A DNA stretch of 64,000 bases from CADCTP01 sp963849885 (GTDB taxonomy: Bacteria > Actinomycetota > Actinomycetes > Mycobacteriales > CADCTP01). The stretch spans positions 248,001 to 312,000 of the forward strand of contig CAWKIV010000019.1 of the NCBI GenBank assembly GCA_963849885.1, given 5' to 3'. Below the pieces are notes generated by a model. That model saw nothing but the letters and a program-made list of their open reading frames with translations. It was not told where the DNA came from and made no database searches. The position numbers and the translations under genes were made by a program. This document shows, one piece after another, positions 18,240 to 27,031 of this stretch; positions within the stretch are counted from its first letter, which is position 1; the number at the start of each line of letters is the position of its first letter.

Positions 18240-18929
18240 ATGTCTCGGGTGCTGTTGATCGAGGACGACCGCGCGGTGCGCACGGGTCTGGAGTTGGCGT
18301 TGACCCGGCAGGGACATGCCGTCGCAGCCGCCGAGACCGGCGAGCAGGGGCTGGAGTTGTTGCGCGCCACGCCGCCCGACGTCGTGGTGCTGGATCTCAT
18401 GTTGCCGGGGATGGACGGATTCGAGATCTGCCGCCGGATCCGTACCGACGGCGACCTGCCGATCATCATGCTGACCGCCCGCAACGACGACATCGACGTG
18501 GTGGCCGGGCTGGAGGCCGGCGCCGACGACTACGTGGTCAAGCCGGTGCAGCCCAGAGTGCTCGAGGCGCGTATCCGGGCAGTGCTGCGGCGCAGCGGCG
18601 GTGGCCCGGCGAACGCCGGGCCACCGCCGGTGGAGCGACATGGTGACCTCACCATCGACCGGGCCGCGCTGGTGGTCAGCAAGCACGGCGAGCCGGTCGG
18701 TCTCGCACCGACCGAGCTGCGCCTGCTGCTGGAGCTGTCGGCGACACCGGGCCGCGTGCTGAGCCGGCAGCAACTGCTCGAACTGGTGTGGGACCACGAC
18801 TACCTCGGCGACTCCCGGCTGGTGGACGCCTGCGTGCAGCGGCTGCGCGCGAAGATCGAGGACAATTCCGCGGCGCCGGTGTACATCCAGACCGTACGGG
18901 GCTTCGGTTACCGGTTCGGACGACTGTGA
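18240..18929 (+). CDS. OmpR/VanR-family response regulator
   Basis: 229 aa. Receiver domain with acidic pocket IEDD, phospho-acceptor Asp in VVVLDLMLPGMDG, conserved Thr in IIMLTARND, and Lys in DDYVVKPVQ. C-terminal winged helix: LAPTELRLLLELSATPGRVL, VDACVQRLRAKIED, IQTVRGFGYRF. The kinase gene overlaps its stop by GTGA. Head to head with the VanY-type gene, a natural target. Confidence 0.93.
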   Translation: MSRVLLIEDDRAVRTGLELALTRQGHAVAAAETGEQGLELLRATPPDVVVLDLMLPGMDGFEICRRIRTDGDLPIIMLTARNDDIDVVAGLEAGADDYVVKPVQPRVLEARIRAVLRRSGGGPANAGPPPVERHGDLTIDRAALVVSKHGEPVGLAPTELRLLLELSATPGRVLSRQQLLELVWDHDYLGDSRLVDACVQRLRAKIEDNSAAPVYIQTVRGFGYRFGRL

Positions 18930-20371
18930 CCGCAGCATCCCGGCTTCTGGGCGGAGCCAGGAGCCTGCGCACCCGCCTGCTGGTGGCCTTCGCGCTGCTC
19001 GGGGTGAGCACCGCCGTGCTCGTCGCCGGCGTCGACTACGTCCAGGCGCGTCGCGTCATCCTGCAGAACACGCAGGACACCGCGGTGCTGACGATGACCG
19101 AGCGGATCGAGACCCTGCCCCCGATACTCGGCGGCCTGCCACCCAGCCAAGCCGAGCTCGACGACATCGCCGGTCGGTTGTCCGACCGTGACGACACCGC
19201 GGTCGCCGTCTATCGGGACCGCCGGTCAAGGGGCGGCCCCGACCCGGACACGCTGGCACCGGAACTGCGGCAGGCGGTACGCGAGGGACACGTGGTGTGG
19301 CAACGGGTGTCGACGGGCGGGCACCCCGTGCTGGTCATCGGCACCCAGATGAGACTCGTCCGGCCCGGCGGGACCACGCTGCCGTCGGAGCTGGAGGTCT
19401 ACTCCGTGCGCAGCCTGGAACCCGAACAGCGGAGCATCGGCCGGCTCGCCGCCCGGGCATGGCTCACCGGCGCGGTGGCGCTGGTGTTCGCCGTGCTGCT
19501 GGCCCTGCTGGCCGGACGCGGTGTGCTCCGCCCGGTGCGCGAGCTGCGCCGGGCGACCAACCGGCTGGGCGAGGGGGACCTGACCGCCCGCGCACGGGTG
19601 CGTGGCACGGACGAGCTGGCCGACGTCGCGCGCACGTTCAACAACACCGCGGAAACGCTGGAACGGCACGTCGGCGACCTGCGCCGGATGGAGTCCGAGG
19701 CGCGGCGTTTCGTGGCCGACGTGTCCCATGAGCTGCGCACCCCGCTGGCCGCGATGACCGCGGTCACCGACGTCCTCGACGACGAGGCGCAACGCCTGCC
19801 AGGTGACGCCGGCAAGGCCGCCCGCCTGGTCAGCGAGGAGACCCACAAGCTCACGCGGCTGGTCGACGACCTCATCGAGGTCAGCCGGTTCGACGCCGGC
19901 ACCGCGACGCTCGTGCTCGACGACGTCGACGTGGCCGAGGCGATCCGTGCGACCCTGCGCGCCCGCGGCTGGTCCGACCGCGTGCGGACCGACCTGCCTC
20001 TCGGCGTCGTGGCCCGCCTGGACCCCCGCCGGCTGGACGTGATCGTCGCGAACCTGGTCAGCAACGCGCTCCGGCACGGCGCGCCCCCGGTGTCCGTGCG
20101 GGCGCACGTCCGACCAGATCAGCTGGACGTCGAGGTCAGCGACAGCGGGCCAGGGCTCGCTCCAGACGTGCTGCCGTACGTGTTCGACCGGTTCTACAAG
20201 GCGGACACCGCCAGGGCCCGCTCCGAGGGAAGCGGCCTCGGCCTGGCCATCGCCCGGGAGAACGCCCGGTTGCACGGCGGCGGCCTGACTGCCGCAAACC
20301 GACCCGCCGCCGGGGCGGTGTTCACCGTCCACCTGCCGCGGCCCGGCAGCGAACCCGGAGACACCCGATGA
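18926..20371 (+). CDS. sensor histidine kinase (VanS/MtrB-like)
   Basis: 481 aa. GTG start overlaps the regulator stop. N-terminal membrane helix (LLVAFALLGVSTAVLVAGV), an extracytoplasmic sensor of about 140 aa, second helix (GAVALVFAVLLALLAGRGV), HAMP (RPVRELRRATNRLGEGDLTA), H-box FVADVSHELRTPLAAMT, N-box VANLVSNALRHG, and G-boxes DSGPGLAP and GSGLGLAIARE. Complete. The ligand could be a cell-wall signal or a glycopeptide, inferred only from the VanY neighbour. Confidence 0.92.
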   Translation: MTAASRLLGGARSLRTRLLVAFALLGVSTAVLVAGVDYVQARRVILQNTQDTAVLTMTERIETLPPILGGLPPSQAELDDIAGRLSDRDDTAVAVYRDRRSRGGPDPDTLAPELRQAVREGHVVWQRVSTGGHPVLVIGTQMRLVRPGGTTLPSELEVYSVRSLEPEQRSIGRLAARAWLTGAVALVFAVLLALLAGRGVLRPVRELRRATNRLGEGDLTARARVRGTDELADVARTFNNTAETLERHVGDLRRMESEARRFVADVSHELRTPLAAMTAVTDVLDDEAQRLPGDAGKAARLVSEETHKLTRLVDDLIEVSRFDAGTATLVLDDVDVAEAIRATLRARGWSDRVRTDLPLGVVARLDPRRLDVIVANLVSNALRHGAPPVSVRAHVRPDQLDVEVSDSGPGLAPDVLPYVFDRFYKADTARARSEGSGLGLAIARENARLHGGGLTAANRPAAGAVFTVHLPRPGSEPGDTR

Positions 20372-20838
20372 CGAGACGACGCCCGCTCGCCTGGGTCGTG
20401 CTGATCGCCGTGCTCACCGCCGGCTGCGGGGTGCGGCCGAGCGGAGTGATCCGCGGCGGGCCCGCACCCACCGGACAGGCCAGCGGCGTGGCCCTCTACT
20501 TCCTCGCCGACTCCTCGCTGACGCTGGTGCTTCGCCCGACGCGCCAGCCTCTTTGGCCCACGCAGACACTGGCGTTGCTCCAGGACGGACCCAACGGCGA
20601 CGAACGGGCCGCGAACCTGACGAGCGAGGTCCCCACCGGGCTCGACCCGGTCACCGTCACCACCGATGCGTCCGGCACCGTCGATGTCGTCGTGTCGGCC
20701 GACGTCACGACGCTGTCCACGACGGCCGTCGACCAGATCGTGTGCACCGTCCGTGACTCGCTGTCCACCACCGCGCCGATCACCCTGGCCAGCGAGGGGG
20801 CGACCCGAGAGCCCCGGGCCTGCCCACTCACCGGCTGA
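20368..20838 (+). CDS. GerMN-like lipoprotein accompanying the two-component system
   Basis: 156 aa. ATG overlaps the kinase stop (ATGA). Lipobox LIAVLTAGCGV, then a GerMN-like domain: GVALYFLADSSLTLVLRP, TLALLQDGPN, TSEVPTG, VDVVVSADVTTLS. Lipoproteins of this type follow kinases in MtrAB-LpqB-like operons and are thought to modulate the sensor outside the membrane. The translational coupling supports a shared role. Confidence 0.82.
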   Translation: MTRRRPLAWVVLIAVLTAGCGVRPSGVIRGGPAPTGQASGVALYFLADSSLTLVLRPTRQPLWPTQTLALLQDGPNGDERAANLTSEVPTGLDPVTVTTDASGTVDVVVSADVTTLSTTAVDQIVCTVRDSLSTTAPITLASEGATREPRACPLTG

Positions 20839-20916
20839 GTCGAGCGAAGCCGAGCCGTGGCCAACCGGCTGAACCGGCGCCCGGACACGCCCGCGCCAGC
20901 TGTCGCCGATTCCCCT

Positions 20917-21678
20917 TCAGGACCTCTGAGCCACGAACAGGTAGCGGTTGACGCTGAAGAAGTAGTCGTCGCCGAGGCCGGCGAGGTCCTGGTGCCAGGC
21001 GATGGCGTCGGCTTCGCTGACCCCGCCGCGGCCGGCGACGTAGGCGGCGACGACCCCACTCATCCCGGCGCTGTAGATGTCGCGATCCGCGCCGACGTTG
21101 AGGATCGGGATGATCGCGGTCTTCGTCGGCTCGAGGCCGGCGGCCCGGAGCAGCCCGGGGAGTCGCCGCGGCAGGTACGGGTCGGCGAGGTGCTCGTTCC
21201 AGGCGGTGAGCACCCGCTGCATCCGCTCGCGGTCGCCCGAGTGCCAGACGATCGAGTCCCAGTCGGTGTCCAGCACGAGCAGCCGGCCGCCGGGACGCAG
21301 CACCCGCCGCGCCTCGGCCAGCGCCGCCGCGATGTCCTCGACGTACTCGTAGACCTGCGTGCTGACGGCGACATCGAAGTGCTCATCCGGGAACGGCAAC
21401 GCGAGCGCATCGCCGGTGCCGTACTCGACGGGCGCGCCGCGCCGGCGGGCGCCGGCGAGCATGCTCTCGCTCGGGTCGATGCCGTGCACGCGACCGCCCG
21501 GGCCCACCTCCGCGGCCATCTCGGCGGCCAGGAAGCCGGGACCGGAGCCGATGTCGAGCACACGCTCGCCCGGCTGGAGTGACAGGGCGGCGCGGATCGC
21601 GCGCCGCTGGTCGACGATGTCGGGCGTCGTGTAGATGGCCTCCAGCCGCCGGGCGTTCTCCTCGTCGAAGTCGAGCAT
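20917..21678 (-). CDS. class I SAM-dependent methyltransferase
   Basis: 253 aa. ATG with AGGA about 7 nt upstream. SAM motif I VLDIGSGPGFLAAEM, an acidic residue in VHGIDPSESM, motif II-like DALALPFPDEHFDVAVS, and motif III RRVLRPGGRLLVLD. UbiE/arsenite-methyltransferase-like fold (Methyltransf_11). The C-terminal part (GLGDDYFFSVNRYLFVAQ) resembles small-molecule methyltransferases. Substrate unknown. Convergent with the lipoprotein gene and divergent from the BTAD regulator. Confidence 0.85.
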   Translation of the reverse strand: MLDFDEENARRLEAIYTTPDIVDQRRAIRAALSLQPGERVLDIGSGPGFLAAEMAAEVGPGGRVHGIDPSESMLAGARRRGAPVEYGTGDALALPFPDEHFDVAVSTQVYEYVEDIAAALAEARRVLRPGGRLLVLDTDWDSIVWHSGDRERMQRVLTAWNEHLADPYLPRRLPGLLRAAGLEPTKTAIIPILNVGADRDIYSAGMSGVVAAYVAGRGGVSEADAIAWHQDLAGLGDDYFFSVNRYLFVAQRS

Positions 21679-21793
21679 GGCGGCATCCTGCCACCGCAGC
21701 AGAGGTCCGGATCCGCACCACCCGCCAGAAGGCTGCGACCGGGCGAAGGCCCGACGGGAGGTAGACGCACGCCTATGTCGCTGCCCGGCTGGC

Positions 21794-21799
21794 TAACCT
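21794..21799 (+). promoter_or_regulatory. -10 box for a leaderless BTAD-regulator transcript
   Basis: TAACCT ends 6 nt before the GTG at 21806, placing the predicted transcription start at or next to the start codon. No ribosome-binding site is present. Confidence 0.5.
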
Positions 21800-21805
21800 G
21801 GCTTG

Positions 21806-24800
21806 GTGACCACCGACCTGGTCCTGCTGTCGCGGGTGGCGTACCGCGGCCAGGAGGTCACCAGCCCGCGGCTGCGCGGGCTGCTCGCGCTGCTGGCCGC
21901 TGACCTGCGGGCCGGCGCCAGCACCGCCCGGCTGGTGGACCGGCTCTGGCCGGATGAGCAGCCGGCGAACCCGACCAAGGCGCTGCAGGTCCTCGTCTCC
22001 CGCGCCCGCGCGCAGCTGGGCCCGGATCTCATCGCCAGCACGCCGACCGGCTACCGGCTCACCCTCGCCGAGGACCAGGTGGACAGCTCCGCGGTTCTCC
22101 TCAACGCGGCCGCCAGCCTGCGGCAGGCCCGGGCCGGCGACAACGCGGGCGCGCTCGTCTCCGCCGAGGAGGGGCTGGCGCCGTGGGGCGCGGCCCTCGG
22201 TGCCGACCCGGGGACCGACGACCCGGTCGCGACGCTGCGCGCGGACCGCGCGCCGACGTACCGGTCGCTGCGCCGGTCCCGCGCGCTGGCGTTGTCCCGG
22301 CTGGGCCGGCGGGCCGAGGCGGTCGACGCGCTCGCCGAGGCGGTCGAGCAGCAGCCGCGCGACGAGGAGGTCCTGCTGGAGCTGCTGCGCTGCGAGGCGG
22401 CGACGCTGGGACCGGCGGCCGCGCTGGCCCGGTACGAGGAGTACCGGGCCGCGCTGCGCGACGAGCTCGGTGCCGATCCCGGCGCCGCGCTCCAGGCTCT
22501 GCACCGGGAGCTGCTGCAGGACGGGGCGCCCGTGGTGCGGCACGGGGTGGAGTACGAGCCGAACGCGCTGCTCGGCCGCGCCGCGGACATCGCCGCGGTG
22601 ACCGAGCTGCTGCGCACGTCCCGGGTCACCTCGATCGTCGGGCCGGGCGGGCTCGGCAAGACGCGGCTCGCGCACGTCGTCAGCCGCCAGACCGACCTGC
22701 GGGTCGTGCACGTCGTCCCGCTCGCCGGGGTGAGCACCGACGACGACGTGGCCGGCGAGGTCGCGTCGGTCCTCGACGTCGGCGAACGGCGAATGCCGGT
22801 CGGTCCCGCCGGCCCACGGACCGACGTCGTCGCCGGCATCGCGGCTGCCCTCGGTCCCGCGCCCGTGCTGCTGGTGCTGGACAACTGCGAGCACGTGGTG
22901 CGCGGTGCGGCCGATCTGGTGCGGGCGCTGGTGTCGATGACCAGGGACCTGCGGGTGCTGACCACCAGCCGCGCCCCGCTCGGCCTGACCTCGGAGTCGG
23001 TGTACCTGCTGTCCGAGCTGGACCTGCCGACCTCGATGGAGCTGTTCGGCCAGCGCGCGCGGGCCGCCCGCCCCGGTGTCGAGCTGCCTCCCGACAGGGT
23101 CGCCGAGCTGTGCCGGCACCTGGACGGCCTGCCGCTGGCCGTGGAGCTGGCCGCGGCCCGGATCCGGGTCATGTCTGTCGCCGAGATCACCGCGGGGCTG
23201 GCCGACCGGTTCGCGCTGCTGCGCGGCGGCGCGCGGGACGCGCCGGAGCGGCACCACACGCTGCAGGCGGTGGTCGAGTGGAGCTGGACCCTGCTCGCGC
23301 CGGCCGCCCAGGCGGCGATGCGTGCGCTGTCGGTCTTCCCGGCCGGGTTCGATGCGGACGGCGCGCGGCGGCTGCTCGGCGACGAGGCGCCCGACCTGGT
23401 GACGGACCTGGTCGAGCAGTCGCTGCTCAAGGTGCTGGAGACGCCGGCCGGGACGCGCTTCCGGATGCTGGAGACCGTGCGCGACTTCGCGGTGGCGCGG
23501 CGGGAGGAGGCCGGGGAGACCGGCCCGGTGACCGACTCGTTCCTCGCGTGGGCCCGCTACTTCGGCGTGGCGCACCACGAGTCGCTGCTCGGATCCGACC
23601 CGTACGTCGCCGCGGAGCGGGTGCGGCCGGACGTCGACAACCTCGTCCAGGCACTGCGACTGGGCGTGGCGCGAGGGGATGGCGCGACGGTCGCGGCGAC
23701 ATCCGCGGTCCTCGGCGCCCTGTGGACGATGGAGAGCAACTCCACCCGCGTCTTCTCGCTGATCGAGGAGAGCGAGTGGGTCCTGTCGCACTTCCGGCCC
23801 GCGCCCGACCTCGTCCCGGCCACCCGGATGGCGGCGACCCTGTTCGCGGCGACCACCTTCATGATCCAGGGTCCCCGCGCGACGCGGTCGATGGCCGTGC
23901 TGCGGCGGCTGCCGCCGGCCCCGCCGACCACCGTGCTGGGTGCGATCCAGACCGTCCTGCTGGCCGGGCTTCCCGGCCCCGGCCAGGTGAGCCTGCCCGA
24001 CCTGTACGACGGCGACGAGCCGCTGGTCGCCGCCATCGCGGCCCTGATCACCAGCTACATCGCGGAGAACGCGGACGACCCGGACGGCGCCCTGAAGGCC
24101 GCCCTGCGCTCGCTCGACGGCCTCGAGAACCGGGCCGACTCGTGGGTCCGGATGCTCGCCCAGACCCGGATCGGCGAGCTCTGTCTGCATCTCGAGCGGG
24201 GCGTGGAGGCACGGCGGCACCTGACGACGGCGCTTCGGCTGATGGACGAGCTCGGGCCGTGGCCCGACGCGATCGGGATCAAGTGGACGCTGGCCGTCGC
24301 CGCCCTGCAGACCGGCGACCTGGGCGAGGCGGAGCGGTGGCTGGCGGAAGCCTCCCAGGAGGATGCCGTCGGCGACCAGTACGGCGTGCTGTCCCTCCAG
24401 CTCGGCCTCCGGGCGGAGATCGAGCTGGTGCGCGGGGACGTCGAGGCCGGTCTGCGCCTCTGGCGTTGCGCGGCCGGTCACCTGAGCGGGGCCGACAACA
24501 CGGTCTACCAGATCGGGGGCACCGGTCTGGACCCGTGGGCACTGGAGGTGCAGGCGGTCGCCGTGGTGGCGCATGCCCGGCACGGTCGGGTCGATCCCGT
24601 CGGGGAGATCCTCGACGACCTGCCCCGCAAGCTCGCCACGATGCTGACCAGTCGCATCGACCGCCCGCCGCCGTTCTTCATGGAGCTGCCGGTGTGCGGC
24701 GTCCTCCTGCTGGCGCTGGCGATGGCCGACCTCGACCGCGGTCGGCGCACCGGGGACCGGCTGGTGACCAGGTCGGCGGTGCGGATGATCGCGCTGGCCG

Positions 24801-24970
24801 AGCGCTTCCGCTTCATCCGCAACTTCCAGCCGACCATGTCGGCAGCGCGCGCCCGCCGGGACGCCGAGCAGGCGGACAGGTCGGCGTACGACGACGCGGT
24901 GTCGTCGTACGCCGACCTGGATCGGGAGGAGCTCCGGGCCGCCGCGCTGGTGGCGCTGCGGCACCGCTAG
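21806..24970 (+). CDS. large BTAD/AAA (AfsR/SARP-like) transcriptional regulator
   Basis: 1054 aa from GTG 21806 (a TTG lies one codon upstream). The N-terminal winged helix reads LVDRLWPDEQPANPTKALQV and SRARAQLGPDLIASTPTGYR. A bacterial transcriptional activation domain follows (residues ~100-245, RYEEYRAALRDELGADPG), then an NTPase with Walker A IVGPGGLGKTRLAH (near residue 274), Walker B VLLVLDNCEH, LTTSRAPLGL and GLPLAVELAAARI. The last 400 residues are helical, TPR-like. Such proteins activate secondary-metabolite or stress genes. Its stop shares the CTAG tetranucleotide with the convergent exporter gene, and the DrrAB exporter is a plausible target. Confidence 0.9.
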   Translation: MTTDLVLLSRVAYRGQEVTSPRLRGLLALLAADLRAGASTARLVDRLWPDEQPANPTKALQVLVSRARAQLGPDLIASTPTGYRLTLAEDQVDSSAVLLNAAASLRQARAGDNAGALVSAEEGLAPWGAALGADPGTDDPVATLRADRAPTYRSLRRSRALALSRLGRRAEAVDALAEAVEQQPRDEEVLLELLRCEAATLGPAAALARYEEYRAALRDELGADPGAALQALHRELLQDGAPVVRHGVEYEPNALLGRAADIAAVTELLRTSRVTSIVGPGGLGKTRLAHVVSRQTDLRVVHVVPLAGVSTDDDVAGEVASVLDVGERRMPVGPAGPRTDVVAGIAAALGPAPVLLVLDNCEHVVRGAADLVRALVSMTRDLRVLTTSRAPLGLTSESVYLLSELDLPTSMELFGQRARAARPGVELPPDRVAELCRHLDGLPLAVELAAARIRVMSVAEITAGLADRFALLRGGARDAPERHHTLQAVVEWSWTLLAPAAQAAMRALSVFPAGFDADGARRLLGDEAPDLVTDLVEQSLLKVLETPAGTRFRMLETVRDFAVARREEAGETGPVTDSFLAWARYFGVAHHESLLGSDPYVAAERVRPDVDNLVQALRLGVARGDGATVAATSAVLGALWTMESNSTRVFSLIEESEWVLSHFRPAPDLVPATRMAATLFAATTFMIQGPRATRSMAVLRRLPPAPPTTVLGAIQTVLLAGLPGPGQVSLPDLYDGDEPLVAAIAALITSYIAENADDPDGALKAALRSLDGLENRADSWVRMLAQTRIGELCLHLERGVEARRHLTTALRLMDELGPWPDAIGIKWTLAVAALQTGDLGEAERWLAEASQEDAVGDQYGVLSLQLGLRAEIELVRGDVEAGLRLWRCAAGHLSGADNTVYQIGGTGLDPWALEVQAVAVVAHARHGRVDPVGEILDDLPRKLATMLTSRIDRPPPFFMELPVCGVLLLALAMADLDRGRRTGDRLVTRSAVRMIALAERFRFIRNFQPTMSAARARRDAEQADRSAYDDAVSSYADLDREELRAAALVALRHR

Positions 24971-25755
24971 CGCGACGGGTCGCGGTTGTACAGTCGCCTG
25001 GCCCAGAGGTAGCCGGCCAGCGCGATGCCGGTGCTCCAGGCGAGCGTGGCGACGGCGCTGGTGCCGACGGGCGTGCCCATCAGCAGACCCCGCACCGTCT
25101 CGATGAACGGGGTGAACGGCTGGTACTCCGCGAAGACACGCAGCGCGGCCGGCATCGACTCGGTCGGGACGAAGCCGCTGCTCAGGAACGGCAGCAGGAG
25201 CAGCGGCATGGGCGTGTTGCTGGCGGACTCGACGGTCCGGGCCGCCATGCCCAGCGCGACCGTCAGCCAGGTCAGCGCGAACGTGATGATCGCGAGCACG
25301 CCGACCGTGGCGAGCCACTCCACCGGGGTGGCGGACGGCCGGAAGCCGATCAGCAGCGCGACGCCGAGGACGAAGCCGACGGCGATCGCCGTCTGGATCA
25401 TCGCGGCGACGACATGGCCGGTCAGCACCGACACCCGCGCGATGGCCATGGTGCGGAAGCGGGCGATGATGCCCTCGGTCATGTCCATGGCGACCGCGAT
25501 CGCGGTCCCCTGGGCGACCGCCGCCACCGCCACGAGCAGGATGCCGGGGGTGACGTAGTCGACGTACGCGGCCCGGCCGCCCGAGCCGCCGAGCCCGTTG
25601 CCCAGCGTGCCGCCGAAGACGTACACGAACAGCAGCAGGAAGACGACCGGCATGCCGGCGAGCAGCACGGTCAGGGACGGATAGCGCAGCATGTGCTTGA
25701 GGTTGCGCCTGAGCATCGTCGCCGAGTCGGCGACGGCGTAGGACACGGAAGTCAT
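24967..25755 (-). CDS. ABC-2 type exporter permease (DrrB-like)
   Basis: 262 aa, six membrane helices. ATG overlaps the ATPase stop (ATGA). ABC-2 features: MPVVFLLLFVYVFGGTLG, IIARFRTMAIARVSVLTGHV, and LLLLPFLSSGFVPTESMP before the last helices. With the ATPase it forms a daunorubicin-resistance-type drug or lipid exporter; cargo unknown. Confidence 0.9.
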   Translation of the reverse strand: MTSVSYAVADSATMLRRNLKHMLRYPSLTVLLAGMPVVFLLLFVYVFGGTLGNGLGGSGGRAAYVDYVTPGILLVAVAAVAQGTAIAVAMDMTEGIIARFRTMAIARVSVLTGHVVAAMIQTAIAVGFVLGVALLIGFRPSATPVEWLATVGVLAIITFALTWLTVALGMAARTVESASNTPMPLLLLPFLSSGFVPTESMPAALRVFAEYQPFTPFIETVRGLLMGTPVGTSAVATLAWSTGIALAGYLWARRLYNRDPSR

Positions 25756-26708
25756 CGCACTGTCTCCTTCGGAGTGTCGTGCTGGCCGGTCAGGGCCAGG
25801 AAGACGTCGTCGAGATCGGGGGTGTGCACGGACAGCGCCTCGACCTCGACCGCCGCGTCGTCGAGCTGGTCGAGCAGCGCCCGCAGCGACTTGACGCTGC
25901 CGTCGCCAGGGACCTGGAGAGTGAGCGACTCGTCCTCGCGCGCCGCCCCGCCGAGGGTGTGCGCCGCCCGGTCCAGCCCGGTGGGATCCGCGAACTGCAG
26001 CCGGATGTGCCCGCCGGGCACGTGCCGCTTGAGCTGGTCCGCGGTGCCCTCGGCGACCAGCGTGCCGTGGTCGAGGACCGCGATCCGGTCGGCGAGGTGG
26101 TCGGCCTCCTCCAGGTACTGCGTGGTCAGGAAGATCGTCACGCCGTCGGCCACGAGCTCCCGGATGATCTGCCACATGGACCGGCGGCTGCGCGGGTCGA
26201 GGCCGGCGGTCGGCTCGTCCAGGAAGATCACCCGCGGCTGGCCGATCAGCGTCATCGCGAGGTCGAGCCGGCGCTGCATGCCGCCGGAGTACGTCCCGGC
26301 CGTCTTGCGCGCCGCGTCGCCCAGGTCGAACCGGTCCAGCAGCTCGGCCGCCCGCCGCCGGCCCGCCGCCCGGTCGAGGTGGTGCAGGTCGGCCATCAGC
26401 AGCAGGTTCTCCTCGCCGGTGAGCAGGCGGTCCACCGCGGAGAACTGACCGGTGACGCCGATCGCGGCGCGCACCGAGTCCGGGTCGGCGGCCAGGTCAT
26501 GGCCGGCGATCCGGGCCTCGCCACCGTCGGCGGTGATCAGGGTGGACAGAATCTGCACCGTCGTGGTCTTGCCCGCCCCGTTCGGGCCGAGCAGCGCGTA
26601 GATCGTGCCCGCCCGGACCTCCAGGTCGATGCCGTCGAGCACGACGTGGTCGCCGAACGACTTGCGCAGTCCCTTGGCTGCGATCGCCAGGTGGGGTGCG
26701 GTGGTCAT
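25752..26708 (-). CDS. ABC exporter ATP-binding protein (DrrA-like)
   Basis: 318 aa. ATG with GAGG 5 nt upstream. Walker A GPNGAGKTTT, Q-loop VTGQFSAVD, signature YSGGMQRRLDLA, Walker B VIFLDEPTAGLD, H-loop TTQYLEEAD. It has the DrrA-type C-terminal extension (DDVFLALTGQ), which binds the permease partner. First gene of a two-gene operon. Confidence 0.93.
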   Translation of the reverse strand: MTTAPHLAIAAKGLRKSFGDHVVLDGIDLEVRAGTIYALLGPNGAGKTTTVQILSTLITADGGEARIAGHDLAADPDSVRAAIGVTGQFSAVDRLLTGEENLLLMADLHHLDRAAGRRRAAELLDRFDLGDAARKTAGTYSGGMQRRLDLAMTLIGQPRVIFLDEPTAGLDPRSRRSMWQIIRELVADGVTIFLTTQYLEEADHLADRIAVLDHGTLVAEGTADQLKRHVPGGHIRLQFADPTGLDRAAHTLGGAAREDESLTLQVPGDGSVKSLRALLDQLDDAAVEVEALSVHTPDLDDVFLALTGQHDTPKETVR

Positions 26709-27031
26709 GGTTCCTCGTCTCGTTCCGCGTGGCGCTCGTCGCCACGACGGTGCCGAGAGTGCGCGCCGCCGGGTTCATCCCGGTTTCACCACGGCTACAG
26801 CCGCTTTCGCGGAGCCTTGGTCCTCGGTAACCGATGCCGTCGACGGGGGTGGACCGGGCACAGCGGTCCAGAGTGCCTGTCGGCCGGCGGTGGGAAGTCC
26901 ACCTACCATGCCGTCCCATGAAGGAGATCGGCGTCCTCAATCAGATCCGGGACCCGCTGCCGCTTCCGTGCGTCGATGGCACGAGTGTGAGTGGCGCGGG
27001 GGACGGGCGGATGAGCGCTGGGTGCTGACCG
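26709..27031. other. 323-bp region without a supported gene
   Basis: Holds the ATPase promoter on the left. A short plus-strand reading frame from ATG 26918 (MKEIGVLNQIRDPLPLPC) has no recognisable homology and stops after about 36 codons. I see no hairpin or operator worth naming. Confidence 0.4.

Noticed and set aside
21773..25318. A 1181-codon minus-strand open frame
   Set aside because: Antisense shadow of the regulator caused by high GC at third positions; no recognisable domain.
22183..26448. A 1421-codon plus-strand open frame over the regulator and exporter
   Set aside because: Arg/Gly/Pro-rich shadow of the BTAD regulator and of the opposite-strand exporter; the regulator frame has clear domains.
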